Source: Arcuatula senhousia (Eukaryota; Mollusca; Bivalvia; Mytilida; Mytilidae). From it: a DNA stretch of 64,000 nt. A program made the translations under genes and the position numbers. Positions 23,118 through 34,579 of this stretch are shown piece after piece; position 1 is the stretch's first letter, and each line of letters begins with the position of its first letter. The DNA is taken from assembly GCA_963971305.1 (NCBI GenBank), contig OZ020307.1:56107702-56171701 (forward strand). The letters run 5' to 3'. Under the pieces are notes generated by a model. The model was not told the DNA's origin. It did no database searches and saw only the letters and a program-made list of their open reading frames with translations.

Positions 23118-23690
23118 CAAGTTTACAACAAACAGGAAGTAAATGTTCGATGGATCCAAAAATGTATCAATACATCATGTCATTACCAAGCTGTTACAAA
23201 TTATCAGCAACATAGGAGTTGCTGAGTTTTCATGTAAGTGAATAAAATGTGCGACAGTTTTTTGTTTTAGTTATCGGTTAACAGGAAGTAGAATAATTGA
23301 TGGACATAGAGTAAATGAGCATGACACTAAAACACATATGTCGACTCCAACTGCTATTAATTAAGAAGTCCGATGGATCAAAAAAGTATCCCCCAATTAA
23401 TACATCATATCCATATCAAGCTTGTTTCCAAATATCAGCAACCTATGAATAATAGTTGCCAAGCCTAGTTATATGCAAATGAAAAGCTGGGCAGAATTAA
23501 TTTTGTGTGACGGAAAAAATTAAAGTCTTCGATAAACAGGAATTAAATGTCCGATAAATCCAGTAACGTATTCCACAATACACCATGCCATAACAAACTT
23601 GTTTCCAAATATCAGCAATCTAGGAACAATATACCATCCACTTCTTCGAAGCGGGACACAATAATGCCAAATTGAATACAAAATTTTAAA
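23118..23690. repeat. Tandem-core repeat, four diverged units (copy A)
   Basis: Units of about 115-125 bases share CAGGAAGTAAATGTCCGAT, AATACATCATGTCAT, AGCTTGTTTCCAAATATCAG and CAACCTAGGAA. The array ends in CCACTTCTTCGAAGCGGGAC, a short hairpin. The same array recurs in copy B at 28132-28695. Non-coding. Confidence 0.7.
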
Positions 23691-23893
23691 TTTGTTTAAG
23701 ATGAGTCAAAAATGTGCCTGAGGAAGAAATAAACCACCTGTAAATTAGGGAGCGACCATTTGATTTTGTTTTGGAGGGGGGGGGGGGGCTATGGTAAACT
23801 TCGAAATAAAAAAGCAGTATGCCAACAACAATCAATCAGATAATAAAAATGCAGGACAACGCTTTGATATAAACAAGAGTTAACACTTAAGTA

Positions 23894-24601
23894 TGTCTCG
23901 CCTGCCGGCACCATCAGAAACAATTATTCTTTCTTACTTCCACTATATTTTGAATTTACATGGATTTTCAGTTTCTGAGATCAAACGATGTTTATAGAAC
24001 TTAAACATTGCTAATATATGCAATAAAAATAATCAAAGTCACTCAACCAGAAAATCAAGGTCATGGTCAAAAGATGGGGATGCAACTGGACAAAGCTATA
24101 ACTAGGGCATATGCATACCAAGTTTCATCAATCAGGACCGATAATACTTGAGATATGGAGGTCTGGAGGTGTTTGCAAAACCTTAACATTGGTATTACAT
24201 TGTCAAAGTCACTCAACCGGAAAGTCAAGGTCAAGGTCAAAAGATGGGGATGTAACTGTGCTAAGCTACTACTGGGGCATATGCATACCAAGTTTCATCA
24301 ATCTAGGACCCATAGTTCTTGAGATATGGAGGTGCTCGCAAAACTTTTCCATTGCTAAATTGTCTAGTCACTCAACCGGAAAAGCAAGGTCAAGGTCAAA
24401 TGATGGGGAAGCAATTGTGCTAAGCTACTACTGGGGCATATGCTAACCAAGTTTCATCAACCCATGACCTATAGTTGTTGAGATATGGAGGTGCTCATAA
24501 AACTTTTCCAAAATGTTAACACCGCTGCCGTCGTCGCCGCCGCCTCCGGTTAAGTAACACCTATGTCCCGCTCTGCTTCGCAGGCGAGACAAAAATGACA
24601 G
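23894..24601. mobile_element. Hairpin-ended tandem-core element (TGTCTCGCCTGC ends), copy A
   Basis: The left end TGTCTCGCCTGC (23894-23905) and right end GCAGGCGAGACA (24590-24601) are perfect 12-bp inverted repeats. The right end also folds with an upstream GTCCCGCTCTGC. The core has three units of about 125 bases with CAAAGTCACTCAACCGGAAA, GGTCAAGGTCAA, TGATGGGGATGC and ACCAAGTTTCATCAA. A GCCGTCGTCGCCGCCGCC patch precedes the right end. The long frame through the core is caused by the repeat. Pearl/CvE-like plan. Confidence 0.75.
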
Positions 24602-26399
24602 TGCGTATGGTCTTCTTTGCTGTCAATTTTTTATTTTATTTTAAAATTCAAAAATAGCTCGCAAAACATCCAGGCTTTGATTGTTCAGATAATAAATAGG
24701 CTGGATGAAAAACATATCAATAACCCGATTAGCCCAAGATTTTGTTAAATTCATAACAGATGTTATTCAAATTCAACTGTGATGCATAGGAAGAGGTTAT
24801 TTGGACAGTCTAACAGATAATTATCTACAAATGTACATGTAGCTACTGTTTAACTTTTTTTTTGTAAAAAGTCCCCTCTTCTACACAAATGTTCAGTACA
24901 TACAATCCCGTTTACTATACGTGGGGTTTTTGATACCAAATACCAACAAAAAGGTAATAAATATATGTTTGACAAACTAGCAGATAAACGCACAATCCTC
25001 AACAAAATAAGTTACTCTGCAATGAATTTTATTTATTTGAACAGTGGAAAATTAAAAAAAAATAAAAATAATAAAAACTCCACAAAAAAAGATGGGAAGT
25101 CTGGGTGAATATTTTTAAACAAAAGTTTAAACGGAGGAATCGCTAAATTATAAGGTGTATTTTCAATTTTTTATACCCCCCCCACACACACACACACCAA
25201 ATAATAATAATAATAATAAAATAATACTAATAATAAAACTAAAGAATTAAAAAAAGAATTTATATAAAAATAAAAATTTAAAATAATATATAAAATATAT
25301 GATAAATAAACTACGATAAACGAGAGTTCACATGCATTATACCATAGATATATATATATGGGTCAAATCTAGTGCGGATCAATTAAGACACCTGGCATAA
25401 GGGAGGTAATGATTATGTCGTTTTTAGACTTCTTACGGCAACTTAACGATACGTAGATACTTGCGTCGCTTCTCCGATTATCTCTATTAGAGATAATCGG
25501 ACAAGAGCCGTATCGTGAGTAATGTTGACATAAAGCCGTTTACCTGTTACGTTCTAATGTCAATTAGTCGGTCACAAATTCTTGTAATCTCCCTTTTAAT
25601 TACAATACCTTATATGGCTAACCTGTGAACACTGCTCACGAAAAGATTTATTTTTCAAACACTTGAACCAATGTATCATTAAAGGAAGAAAAAAGAGAGG
25701 AAGGCCCAAGCAACTATTTTGTTTTCGGTTTATACTTTTAGTAATTTCGGAGTTTTCCCAGAACATTGGACTTTTTCAACTTTTTGATCAAAACTTGATC
25801 ATCCGTTAACATCTCCGAGCCCATCTGTTTAATTTGGTGTGGGGCAATGATGTGCAGTACAAAAACAAAGCATATTGTCCGCCCTCGAAGATTCATCATT
25901 TTATTACCTACAAGTAAAAATCTTACCAAAGCAATTTTTCGTCGATCGGCATCCAATCCGAATTCCGTCGATGTTTTGTATCCCTATTTTACACGTTCAA
26001 ATAAAAATTCAGTTCAAACCACAATTTCATGTGAAATATTTAAATATATTTAAAGTTTCTGCTGTGGCAGATCCAGAGACAGGATGTTCCGGGGTGGTCG
26101 AAACACACCCTGTCTTTTGAAAATTTTGTAATATTTTATTTCGTGCAGTTTTAGGCAAAAATGGCCTGGAACCTTCTTTAGAAGACAATAAAATTCATGT
26201 ACCAAGTCAGGACCATTGCAATCTTCAATTTCTGTGGTATTTTTACCTTGTTTCGTCTTTTCTCTTGGACAATGAGATTGATCCTCCAAGCTCGATAATT
26301 TTGCTATTTCCTTTATTCATCTATCAAAGATCCATTAGATGCGATTTATCCAAAAGATTGACCATACAAATATATGCCGCACTTGGACTATTAAAAAAA

Positions 26400-26619
26400 A
26401 AAAAACCATTTAACTTGAAAGGGGGGATTGGTTTTTTCCCAAAAAAATATTTTGGAAATCATTTTTGATAGATAGCAGAGGGTAAGAAATAAGAAAAAAA
26501 ATATTCTGAAGAAGGATTTCAGCTACATAAAATAATGCAAATAATGAAAAAAATCTGTTGCGATGCCTTCAAAAAATAAATTTTTAAAAATTCTTTAAAG
26601 TTAAATGGCCTGTCCCTTA
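26400..26619. mobile_element. GGGAC-type MITE inside copy B
   Basis: Counterpart of 21733-21951, with an even longer A-run at the left end. Confidence 0.7.
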
Positions 26620-27026
26620 TGTCTGGGGTGACAAGAACCTTAGCATTTTCACAATTTTGAAACTTAAACGGAGAATTTCATTGCTTTGATGTGTTTGTTA
26701 ACAATCTAGGTATTGATGCCGAAGAGATTGAAAATACCAACCATGCACTAGATACGAACATGAAAAGCAAAGATTTTAAAAACAATATACTTGTATATAT
26801 AGAGACAGATTTGTGATGAAATGAAAAACCAAAATATTATACTCCTGAGAAAAAAAACCTTTATAATACGAGTGCACGAAGATCGCAGAATAAGGGACAT
26901 GGTGCGATGATACGGGGCGAATAGGGTGGTCGACATGTCTTTGGATATATTCTTACTTACAACTATCAGACAATGAATGGTATAATTCTAATACTACAGT
27001 AACGAAACGGAGCAGTCGCACACGAC

Positions 27027-28130
27027 AGCTAATCCCCTCGCCCGCCGTTACATTAAAATCTAAGTGGAACAGATGTCAATTACTATCCAAGATATATCCA
27101 CTTTCCAAATATCATTCCTCTTCTTATTGGAATTACTGAGATATGCGCCTTAACCAAAACTTTAATCTGAATCATGCATCTGAAAAATGTAGGTCATGGG
27201 TACGGATGTTGGTTACTTTCCAAGATGTTCACACTGACCCAACATCATTTCTCTACCACTTGCAGTTGCTGAGATTTGGACCTAAACGAAAACTTAAACC
27301 CGAGTCGTTAATGCGGAAAATGTAGGTCATGGTGACCCAATTTTGGTACGGATGTTGGTTACTGTCCAAAATGTACCCACTGACCAAATATCATCGCTCT
27401 TTCACTTGCAGTTGCTGGGATATGGACCTTAACCAAAACTTTAACAGGAGTCATTCATGCGGAAATATAAGTCAAGGCCTCTTAATATGGTACTGATTCT
27501 GACTACCATCAAAGATGTACCCACTAACCAAATATCATCCCTCTGTTTAGTTCCCAAGGTATTGACAAAACAAATACCATTACGTACATACGTACGAACG
27601 AACGAACGAACGTACGAACGTACGAACGTATGAACGAACGAACGTATGAACGAACAAACCAAACGCTATATCCCCTCCCCAACTTCGTTGGGTTCGGGGA
27701 TAAAAAAAATATTGATACCCAACGTTTCTATATTTTTATAGATGAAATTAAGAGGAAGGGGGACCTAAACGATTCGCACAGTTGTTGTGCAACCCATTTC
27801 AGCATGATTTTGCAACAGATTAAAATACTTTTGCTGTGGTCATATAAACTTGTATTTGTTAAAATTTCCGTTTCTGTCTCAGTTTTGTTTAGCGGTGTTT
27901 CCATTAATATATCTGAAGCAGTTGCAACAAACATACAAACTAAAACATTTGCTACGACTGACGCAAGGTTTGTCTCATCATTTCCGCTGTAACAAAAAAG
28001 GAAAAAAAACCAAACGCTGTATATAAAGAACATAGAACAATGGAACAAAAGAAACAAGAAATCTGTGACCCAATGCTCACCAGTAATATTCCCGCTTTCA
28101 CAACTACTACTAGTATGCAATGCGTTTAAT
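27027..28130. repeat. Segment present only in copy B: tandem-core repeat plus unique part
   Basis: 27050-27560 holds four diverged units of about 130 bases (TAGGTCATGG, GGTACGGATGTTGGTTACT, CACTGACCAAATATCAT, CCTTAACCAAAACTTTAA). They are followed by an ACGAACGA-rich microsatellite (27590-27658) and the hairpin TATCCCC...GGGGATA (27668-27703), again the pearl-like plan. 27705-28130 is not repeated elsewhere in the window. It contains an antisense frame of about 148 codons (27728-28174), but its apparent splice signals are out of phase, so no gene is called. Confidence 0.6.
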
Positions 28131-28131
28131 A

Positions 28132-28695
28132 TCAAGTTTACAACAAACAGGAAGTAAATGTTCGATGAATCCAAAAATGTATCAATACATCATGCATGTC
28201 ATGTCATTACCAAGCTGTTACCAATTATCAGCAACATAGGAGTTGCTGAGTTTTCATGTAAGTGAATAAAATGTGCGACAGTTTTTTTGTTTTTGTTTTA
28301 GTTATCGGTTAACAGGAAGTAGAATAATTGATGGACATAGAGTAAATGAACATGACACTACAACACATATGTCATGTATGTCGACTCCAACTGCAATTTA
28401 TTAAGAAGTCCGATGGATCAAAAAAGTATCCCACAATACATCATATCCATATCAAGCTTGTTTCCAAATATCAGCAACCTATGAATAATAGTTGCCAAGC
28501 CTAGTTATATGCAAATGAAAAGCTGGGCAGAATTTATTTTGTGTGACGGAAAAAATTAAAGTCTTCGATAAACAGGAATTAAATGTCCGATAAATCCAGT
28601 AACGTATTCCACAATACACCATGCCATAACAAACTTGTTTCCAAATATCAGCAATCTAGGAACAGTATACCATCCGCTTCTTCGAAGCGGGACAC
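28132..28695. repeat. Tandem-core repeat (copy B)
   Basis: Counterpart of 23118-23690 with the same unit order and the terminal CCGCTTCTTCGAAGCGGGAC hairpin. Here the stem pairs better than in copy A (CCGCTTC with GAAGCGG), while A has CCACTTC. Confidence 0.7.
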
Positions 28696-28923
28696 AAAAA
28701 TGCCAAATTGAATACAAAATTTGAAATTTGTTTAAGATGAGTCAAAAATGTGCCTGAGGTAGAAATAAACCACCTGTAACTTAGGGAGCGACCATTTGAT
28801 TTTGTTTTGGAGGGGGGGCTATGGTAAAATTTGAAATAAAAAAGCAGTATGCCAACAACAATCAATCAGATAATAAAAATGCAGGACAACGCTTTGATAT
28901 AAACAAGAGTTAACACTTAAGTA

Positions 28924-29784
28924 TGTCTCGCCTGCCGGCACCATCAGAAACAATTATTCTTTCTTACTTCCACTATATTTTGAATTTACATGGATTTTCA
29001 GTTTCTTAGATCAAAAGATGTTTATAGAACTTAAACATTGCTAATATATGCAATAAAAATAATCAAAGTCACTCAACCAGAAAATCAAGGTCATGGTCAA
29101 AAGATGGGGATGCAACTGGACAAAGCTATAACAAGGGCATATGCATACCAAGTTTCATCAATCATGACCGATAATACTTGAGATATGGAGGTGTTTGCAA
29201 AACCTTAACATTGGTATTACATTGTCAAAGTCACTCAACCGGAAAATCAAGGTCAAGGTCAAACGATCGGGATGTAACTGTGCTAAGCTATTACTGGGGC
29301 ATATGCATACCAAGTTTCATTAACCTAGGACTTATAGTTCTTGAGATATGGAGGTGCTCGCAAAACTTTTCCATTGCTATTATATGTATTGAAAATTGTC
29401 AAAGTCACTCAACCCGAAAATCAAGGTCAAGGTCAAAAGATGGGGATGCAACTGTGCTAAGCTACTACTGGGGCATTTGCATACCAAGTTTCATCAATCT
29501 AGGACCCATAGTTCCCGAGATATGGAGGTGCTCGCAAAACTTTTCCATTGCTAAATTTTCAAGTCACTCAACCGGAAAAGCAAGGTCAAGGTCAAATGAT
29601 GGGGATGCAATTGTGCTAAGCTACTACTGGGGCATATGCATACCAAGTTTCATCAACCCATGACCTATAGTTGTTTAGATATGGAGGTGCTCATAAAACT
29701 TTTCCAAAATGTTAACACCGCTGCCGTCGCCGCCGCCTCCGGTAAAGTAACACCTATGTCCCGCTCTGCTTCGCAGGCGAGACA
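28924..29784. mobile_element. Hairpin-ended tandem-core element (TGTCTCGCCTGC ends), copy B
   Basis: Same ends as 23894-24601 (28924-28935 and 29773-29784). The core has four to five units instead of three, so the tandem core changed length after the large duplication. The open frame across 29178-29663 is periodic and non-genic. Confidence 0.75.
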
Positions 29785-30419
29785 AAAATGACAGTGCGTA
29801 TGGTCTTCTTTGCTGTCAATTTTTTATTTTATTTCAAAAATAGCTCGCAAAACATCCAGGCTTTGATTGTTCAGATAATAAATAGGCTGGATGAAAAACT
29901 AACAATAACCCAATTAGCCCCATAAAAATCGAATGATCGCTCTCTTAAATGTACGAATAGGTGCTTAAGATTTTGTTAAATTCATAGCAGATGTTATTCA
30001 AATTCAACTGTGATGCATAGGAACAGGTTATTTGGACAATCTAACAGACAATTATCTACAAATGTACATGTAGCTACTGTTTAACTTATTTTTTTGTAAA
30101 AAAATCCCCTCTTCTACACAAATGTTCAGTACTTACAATCCAGTTTACTATACGTGGGGTTTTTGAAACCAAAAACCAACAAAAAGGTAATAAATATATG
30201 TTTGAAAAACTAGCAGATGAACGCACAATCTGCAACAAAATAAGTTACTCTGCAATGAATTTTATTTATTTGAACAGTGGAAAATTAAAAAAATAATAAT
30301 AATAATAAAAACTCCACAATAAAAGATGGGAAGTCTGGGTGAATATTTTTAAAACAAAAGTTTAAACGAAGGAATCGCTAAATTATAAGATGTATTTTCA
30401 ATTTACATACCCCCCCCCA

Positions 30420-30530
30420 CACACACAACAAATAATAATAATAATAATAAAATAATACTGATAATAAAACTAAAGAATTAAAAATAAAAAATTATAATAA
30501 TATATAAAATATATGATAAATAAACTACGA
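30420..30530. repeat. CA and TAA microsatellites (copy B)
   Basis: A short ACACACAC run followed by an AATAATAATAATAAT run and general A/T-rich low complexity. It matches 25177-25290 in copy A. Confidence 0.7.
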
Positions 30531-30699
30531 TAAACGAGAGTTTATATGCATTATACCATAGATGTATATATATGGGTCAAATCTAGAGCGGATCAATTAA
30601 GACACCTGGCATAAGGGAGGTAATGATTATGTCGTTTTTAGACTTCTTACGGCAACTTAACCATACGTAGATACGTGCGTCGCTTCTCCGATTATCTCT

Positions 30700-32060
30700 A
30701 TAAAGAGTTTAATGTTTATGATGTTAATTCTGATTATAAAAGGTCATACACTATGGGTGTTCATAGCAAAGTGCAAACTCCTTCGCAGTAGGCTTATCCT
30801 TCCCCACAAAAATGGGTCAAGATTATCCCACTGCTACAGGCTTGAGATTCTTGGTTAAAAAAAATATTTGAATAAATTTTCAAAATTTTGCTATAAATAG
30901 CCATGAAAACAACAAATTTTATGTAAGACTTTTTTTCTTAGAAAAATTAATTGAATTTGTTGTAAAACCGGTTTAAATGAGTAGACACTATTTTAAAGTG
31001 AAGTTAGGTAGAAGTATTTAGGCTATGCTATAAACAATGTGGTTGTGTAATGCATTTAGGTATAGAATAGAAATAGAAATAGAAATAGCTTTATTCCAAT
31101 TAAGGGCCCTATAATAGAGCATACAAATTACATATAAGTGATTATGACAATTTGTGACAGTAAATAAAATCATAACCAAATTGTGTGACTGCCTTTTTTG
31201 TTTCTATTTAGACGTATGATCAGGAGTTTGATAATATTAATTTTGTTGTTACCTTGATTAATAAAAAGAAAAAGGCATATAAAAAATTAGTCGGTCAAGA
31301 ACTATATTGGAGTCCACTTTAACTATGAAAAAAATAATCAAGCTATACAGAAAGAAACTGCTAATTTGGAACATAAGATTACAACGGAAAGAACTTAAAT
31401 GCAAATTGCTTTGACTGAATGTTTAAGTGAGAAAGAATTTATCCTTACGCTTTGAAAATAATATCTTTGTTCATATTGTCAATTATCAGACATCTCTATG
31501 TGCAGGAATCCATTTGTTCAATATTGCCACCACTATTGTTAATTGGATTGTATTTAAATTCATCATTAGGAGTAACTTCCTGTTCAATTATTTGTCTGAT
31601 TGCATAGAATAAATATTATGTAATCCATTATAAAATATGGGAAAATCGCTGATAAGTTGAGCATATTAAAGGGACAATAGAGTTACAAAGATCGTGTCGT
31701 CTTTATATATTAAAAGCTACGTGCCGCCCTTACATAACCTTTGTAGTGTTGAAAAGGCGTAAAACTCCAACTGTCTCAATGGACTGATGCTGAAGCGGCA
31801 ACAAATCTGTCAAAATGTTATTGAAACTGCTTTAATTTATTTGATGAAATGCATACTACCTTTTATAGAAACGTTGAATAATTTGCGATTTTAGCACTTG
31901 ATTTATTAATCAAATAACCAAACGATGGCATATCATGAGCAAAATGATATCTGACTTATAGGTCGGGGGCCGATAAACAGCCATCATATGCATCGATCCG
32001 ATACCTTCTTGTTTTAAAACACGACTGTATGCGAAATCACATTGGGGTGAAAAGGGTATT
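30700..32060. other. No gene seen
   Basis: AT-rich; AGAAATAGAAATAGAAATAG microsatellite at about 31066-31088, followed by CTTTATTCCAATTAAGG, which could be the reversed 3' end of a LINE copy (weak). A block at 31490-31620 (TGCAGGAATCC...AGGAGTAACTTCCTGT) is a diverged relative of 17330-17420. No coding frames. Confidence 0.45.
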
Positions 32061-32655
32061 CAGGACCAGAAAAGAAAGTGGAGTAGTACATGGCTGTTCA
32101 ATTTGTCGATTCACAGAAGTATGAAAGCAAAACCAGATAGAGCACCGATAAATACATACACAGTAAAATAACAACGACACAACTATCAAAAAAATGAAAC
32201 ACCTCTGTCAAGGACAAATGGTAAACAGAATACTCAAAGGAGAATATCTTTTTTTTTGTCTCAGGACCAGAAAAGAAAGTGGAGTAGTACATGGCTGTTC
32301 AATTTGTCGATTCACAGAAGTATGAAAGCAAAACCAGATAGAGCACCGATAAATACATACACAGTAAAATAACAACGACACAACTATCAAACGAATGAAA
32401 CACCTCTGTCAAGGACAAATGGTAAACAGAATACTCAAAGGAGAATATCTTTTTTTTGGTCTCAGGACCAGAAAAGAAAGTGGAGTAGTACATGGCTGTT
32501 CAATTTGTCGATTCACAGAAGTATGAAAGCAAAACCAGATAGAGCACCGATAAATATATACACAGTAAAATAACAACGACACAACTATCAAACGAATGAA
32601 AGACCTCTGTCAAGGACAAATGGTAAACAGAATACTCAAAGGAGAATATCTTTTT
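32061..32655. repeat. 201-bp tandem repeat, three units
   Basis: Units begin CAGGACCAGAAAAGAAAGTG at 32061, 32262 and 32463 and differ by only a few bases. The last ends near 32655 after GAATATCTTTTTTTA. Identical antisense frames in the units result from the repeat. Very young array. Confidence 0.9.
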
Positions 32656-32699
32656 TTATACATTTATAAACGGCATGCTTTATCTAGTACAACTTGAGT

Positions 32700-32840
32700 T
32701 CGCGTTGTTGATTACTATTCAGTTGTTTTTTTTTTGGTTTTTTTTTGTATTATTGTGTTTCATGTTGACTGTTTCTTCGTGCTGTTCTCGTTGGTGTTTG
32801 CCCACATTCAGATTTCGGATCCCCTTTGGTACTTTTTTTC
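32700..32840. repeat. Dispersed repeat fragment (CGCGTTGTTGATT family)
   Basis: CGCGTTGTTGATTACTATTC, T-run, TTGTGTTTCATGTTGACTG, TTCTCGTTGGTGTTTGCC, then TTTCGGATCCCCTTTGGTAC. Same block order as 2250-2430. Confidence 0.55.
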
Positions 32841-32849
32841 TTATTTAAT

Positions 32850-33588
32850 GACAAAAATTATGTTTTTGAACAAACTCAGTAAAATATCTAGATGTATTAA
32901 AAAAGTATAAAAAAGAACAAAACTGAATTCAAAAATACTAGTACATATTTTCATTTGGGCTTATAGCACTCAACGTTTGTGCTAATTAGATTTTTACCCG
33001 AACAGGTAAATAAAGGTAAATTTCCTCCAAAGTGTGCAGGTGATAAAACTTTCCGAGTTTTACCAGAATTGTTGTAGCCTGTAGATAAATGGAACAGTAA
33101 TACAAACAAAAATCTTGACGGTATATCGAAAGATGCATGAGAATGGGTAGCAAGTTGTCCGGAAATTTCAGCCTGCTGAACCCTCCAATTACTATATTTT
33201 TTTAATTATGTACCTATATATTGTATTGATTCAGAATACACTTGTTATTACTTCTAATGATTATATATCGAGAAATAAAAATTTCATAACAATTTATTTA
33301 GTGAGTATAATATTTTAGAGTCCTATCTGGATTTCATGTTTTAAAATATCCTCCTATTTATATCAAGAAATCGTAGAGCCAAATACAAATCTGAAATTCG
33401 AAATTTTAATACACGAAATGTTTAAAACAAGTCAAACTATTTTTTTCGGATTGCATGTAATGCATTTTATCAAATCCAATATCAAAAGGAAGGATTTACT
33501 ACGATGTAGAAACAACATTTTGATATGGTAAGATCAAAATTCCATCGTCGAAGTTGCAATATTTAATAGGACTGGTATTGTCATGATT
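32850..33588. other. No gene seen
   Basis: AT-rich, no frames or repeat ends recognised. Confidence 0.45.
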
Positions 33589-34579
33589 GTGCGGTATTAG
33601 CGTCAAAAATGAAGAGTTATGCCTAGCCTAAAATAGTTGGGTGAGTGAGTAAGTGAGTGAGTTGGTGTTTTACGCCCGTGCAACGCTATATAGGTTATTT
33701 GCAGGCGATGAACATGAAAAGGGTGACAAAAATGAACATGAAATGATGATGATAAATGAAATGTGGGGGTGGGGTGGGAAACAAAGGACCGGAAAATTTA
33801 GAAGAACCACAGGATAAGGGGAGAGGTGGGTAGGGGCGGAAAATTTAGCCTATGTGGTGCACTACTTGGCGGTCCACAAAGGGGTCTTTTACGTGCATGA
33901 AGCGTGGCACTCTCCACACACGTTGGCCCACTATGGTCGGCAGTCAGGGTTTCGTATTATAGACCTGACAACCCCCGCGGACGAGGGCCACCCTATTCAG
34001 CCACCTAGGGTACACACTTGGTCGCTCTGTGGGCTGAGCACTGACCCGACGTCAGAATCCCAAGACCCTTAGTCGCCTCTTACGACAAGCTAGGCTCTGC
34101 TGCGGGCCTATTCGCCACCCGGGCCCCGCACGGGACCCTAAAATAGTAAAGCCTAGCCTTAAATGAAGTTACGCCTAACCTTTAATAAAGTTATGCCTAG
34201 CCTTAACTTTAGTTTTGCCTAGCCATAACCAGGGATGTTTAAAACAGTTTTATTTTGTCCCTGCCATAACTAGTAATGCCTAGCCTTAATATGCATGCCT
34301 ATGCTTTATTTAAAATATGGCTAGCCATAACTATTTATGCCTAGCCTAAATAAGAATTATGCCTAGCCTAAAATATGTATGCTATAAATACTTAAGGCTA
34401 GGCATAACCTTATTTTTTGCGTAGTCATAAATACTTTAAGCTATGCATAACTTTATTTTAGCCTAGGCGTTAATACTTAAGGCTAGGCATAAATAGTTTT
34501 GGCTAGGCATTTATTTTTGGGTAGGCATAAATGTTTTAGGCTAGGCAGAACTTTTTATTTTTGACGCTACTAACGCGCC
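33589..34579. mobile_element. Foldback-like element built from GCCTAGCC words
   Basis: The left end GTGCGGTATTAGCGTCAAAAAT (33589-33610) is mirrored by the right end ATTTTTGACGCTACTAACGCGC (34557-34578); 11 inner bases are exact. Inside, GCCTAGCC-TAA words run in one direction (33620-34380) and the complementary GGCTAGGCATAA words in the other (34390-34555). The whole element can therefore fold into a long imperfect stem. A 499-bp SINE-like repeat is inserted in the left arm. This layout matches foldback-type elements with internally repeated arms. No coding capacity and no named family. Confidence 0.7.
33638..34136 (-). mobile_element. SINE-like repeat inserted in the foldback element
   Basis: Bounded by an exact 11-bp duplication, CCTAAAATAGT (33627-33637 and 34137-34147). 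Read on the minus strand it begins GGGTCCCGTGCGGGGCCC, has conserved blocks (GCGAATAGGCC, CGACTAAGGG, GGGTCAGTGCTCAGCCCACA) and ends in a CTCACTCA-type microsatellite (33639-33661). Relatives are at 8266, 52039 and 57493. The long target duplication and 3' microsatellite tail indicate retroposition by a LINE machinery. I do not see a clear tRNA or 5S promoter. Frames inside are not genes. Confidence 0.75.

Larger units (their letters stand above)
20815..25485. mobile_element. Large inverted-repeat-ended unit, copy A (4671 bp)
   Basis: The left end AGAGATAATCGGACAAG and right end CTTCTCCGATTATCTCT are inverted copies (13 exact, 17 with one mismatch). A further GTATCGT/ACGATAC pair lies 20-40 bases inside. 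Copy B follows head-to-tail at 25489, separated by ATT, and ATT also precedes copy A. The interior is a mosaic of smaller repeats: a GGGAC MITE (21733), tandem-core elements (about 23118-23690, 23894-24601), and CA/TAA microsatellites (25177-25260). No intact gene is visible. It could be a composite non-autonomous DNA transposon or a segmental duplication whose ends happen to be inverted. The family cannot be named. Confidence 0.65.
25489..30699. mobile_element. Large inverted-repeat-ended unit, copy B (5211 bp)
   Basis: Head-to-tail neighbour of copy A with the same ends (AGAGATAATCGGACAAG; CTTCTCCGATTATCTCT). Most of the interior aligns with A at high identity. Relative to A it lacks the 22123-22881 segment, has about 1.1 kb extra (27027-28130), and has one more core unit in its TGTCTCGCC element. 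The junction between the copies forms a near-palindrome (CCGATTATCTCT-att-AGAGATAATCGG). Confidence 0.65.

Noticed and set aside
27728..28174. Antisense frame of about 148 codons with a hydrophobic start, a GTGAGC donor-like and a TTTTTTGTTACAG acceptor-like site
   Set aside because: Joining the two flanks at these sites gives a stop or a frame mismatch in every phase tried. No domain is recognisable, and the first residues come from a repeat.
29178..29663. Open frame of 161 codons on the + strand
   Set aside because: It is the translation of the tandem core of a hairpin-ended element. The protein is periodic, and the same core in copy A is broken.
24111..29784. Regular spaced repeats that could suggest a CRISPR-like array
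   Set aside because: Units are about 125 bases and diverged throughout, with no short conserved repeat/unique spacer pattern. The sequence is eukaryotic.
20815..30699. Polinton/Maverick virus-like element suggested by AG...CT inverted ends
   Set aside because: No polymerase, integrase, capsid or protease coding sequence is visible in either copy, and the ends are much shorter than usual for that group.
33854..34072. Open frame of 72 codons with balanced composition
   Set aside because: It lies wholly inside the SINE-like insertion and is not kept in the other copies of that repeat.
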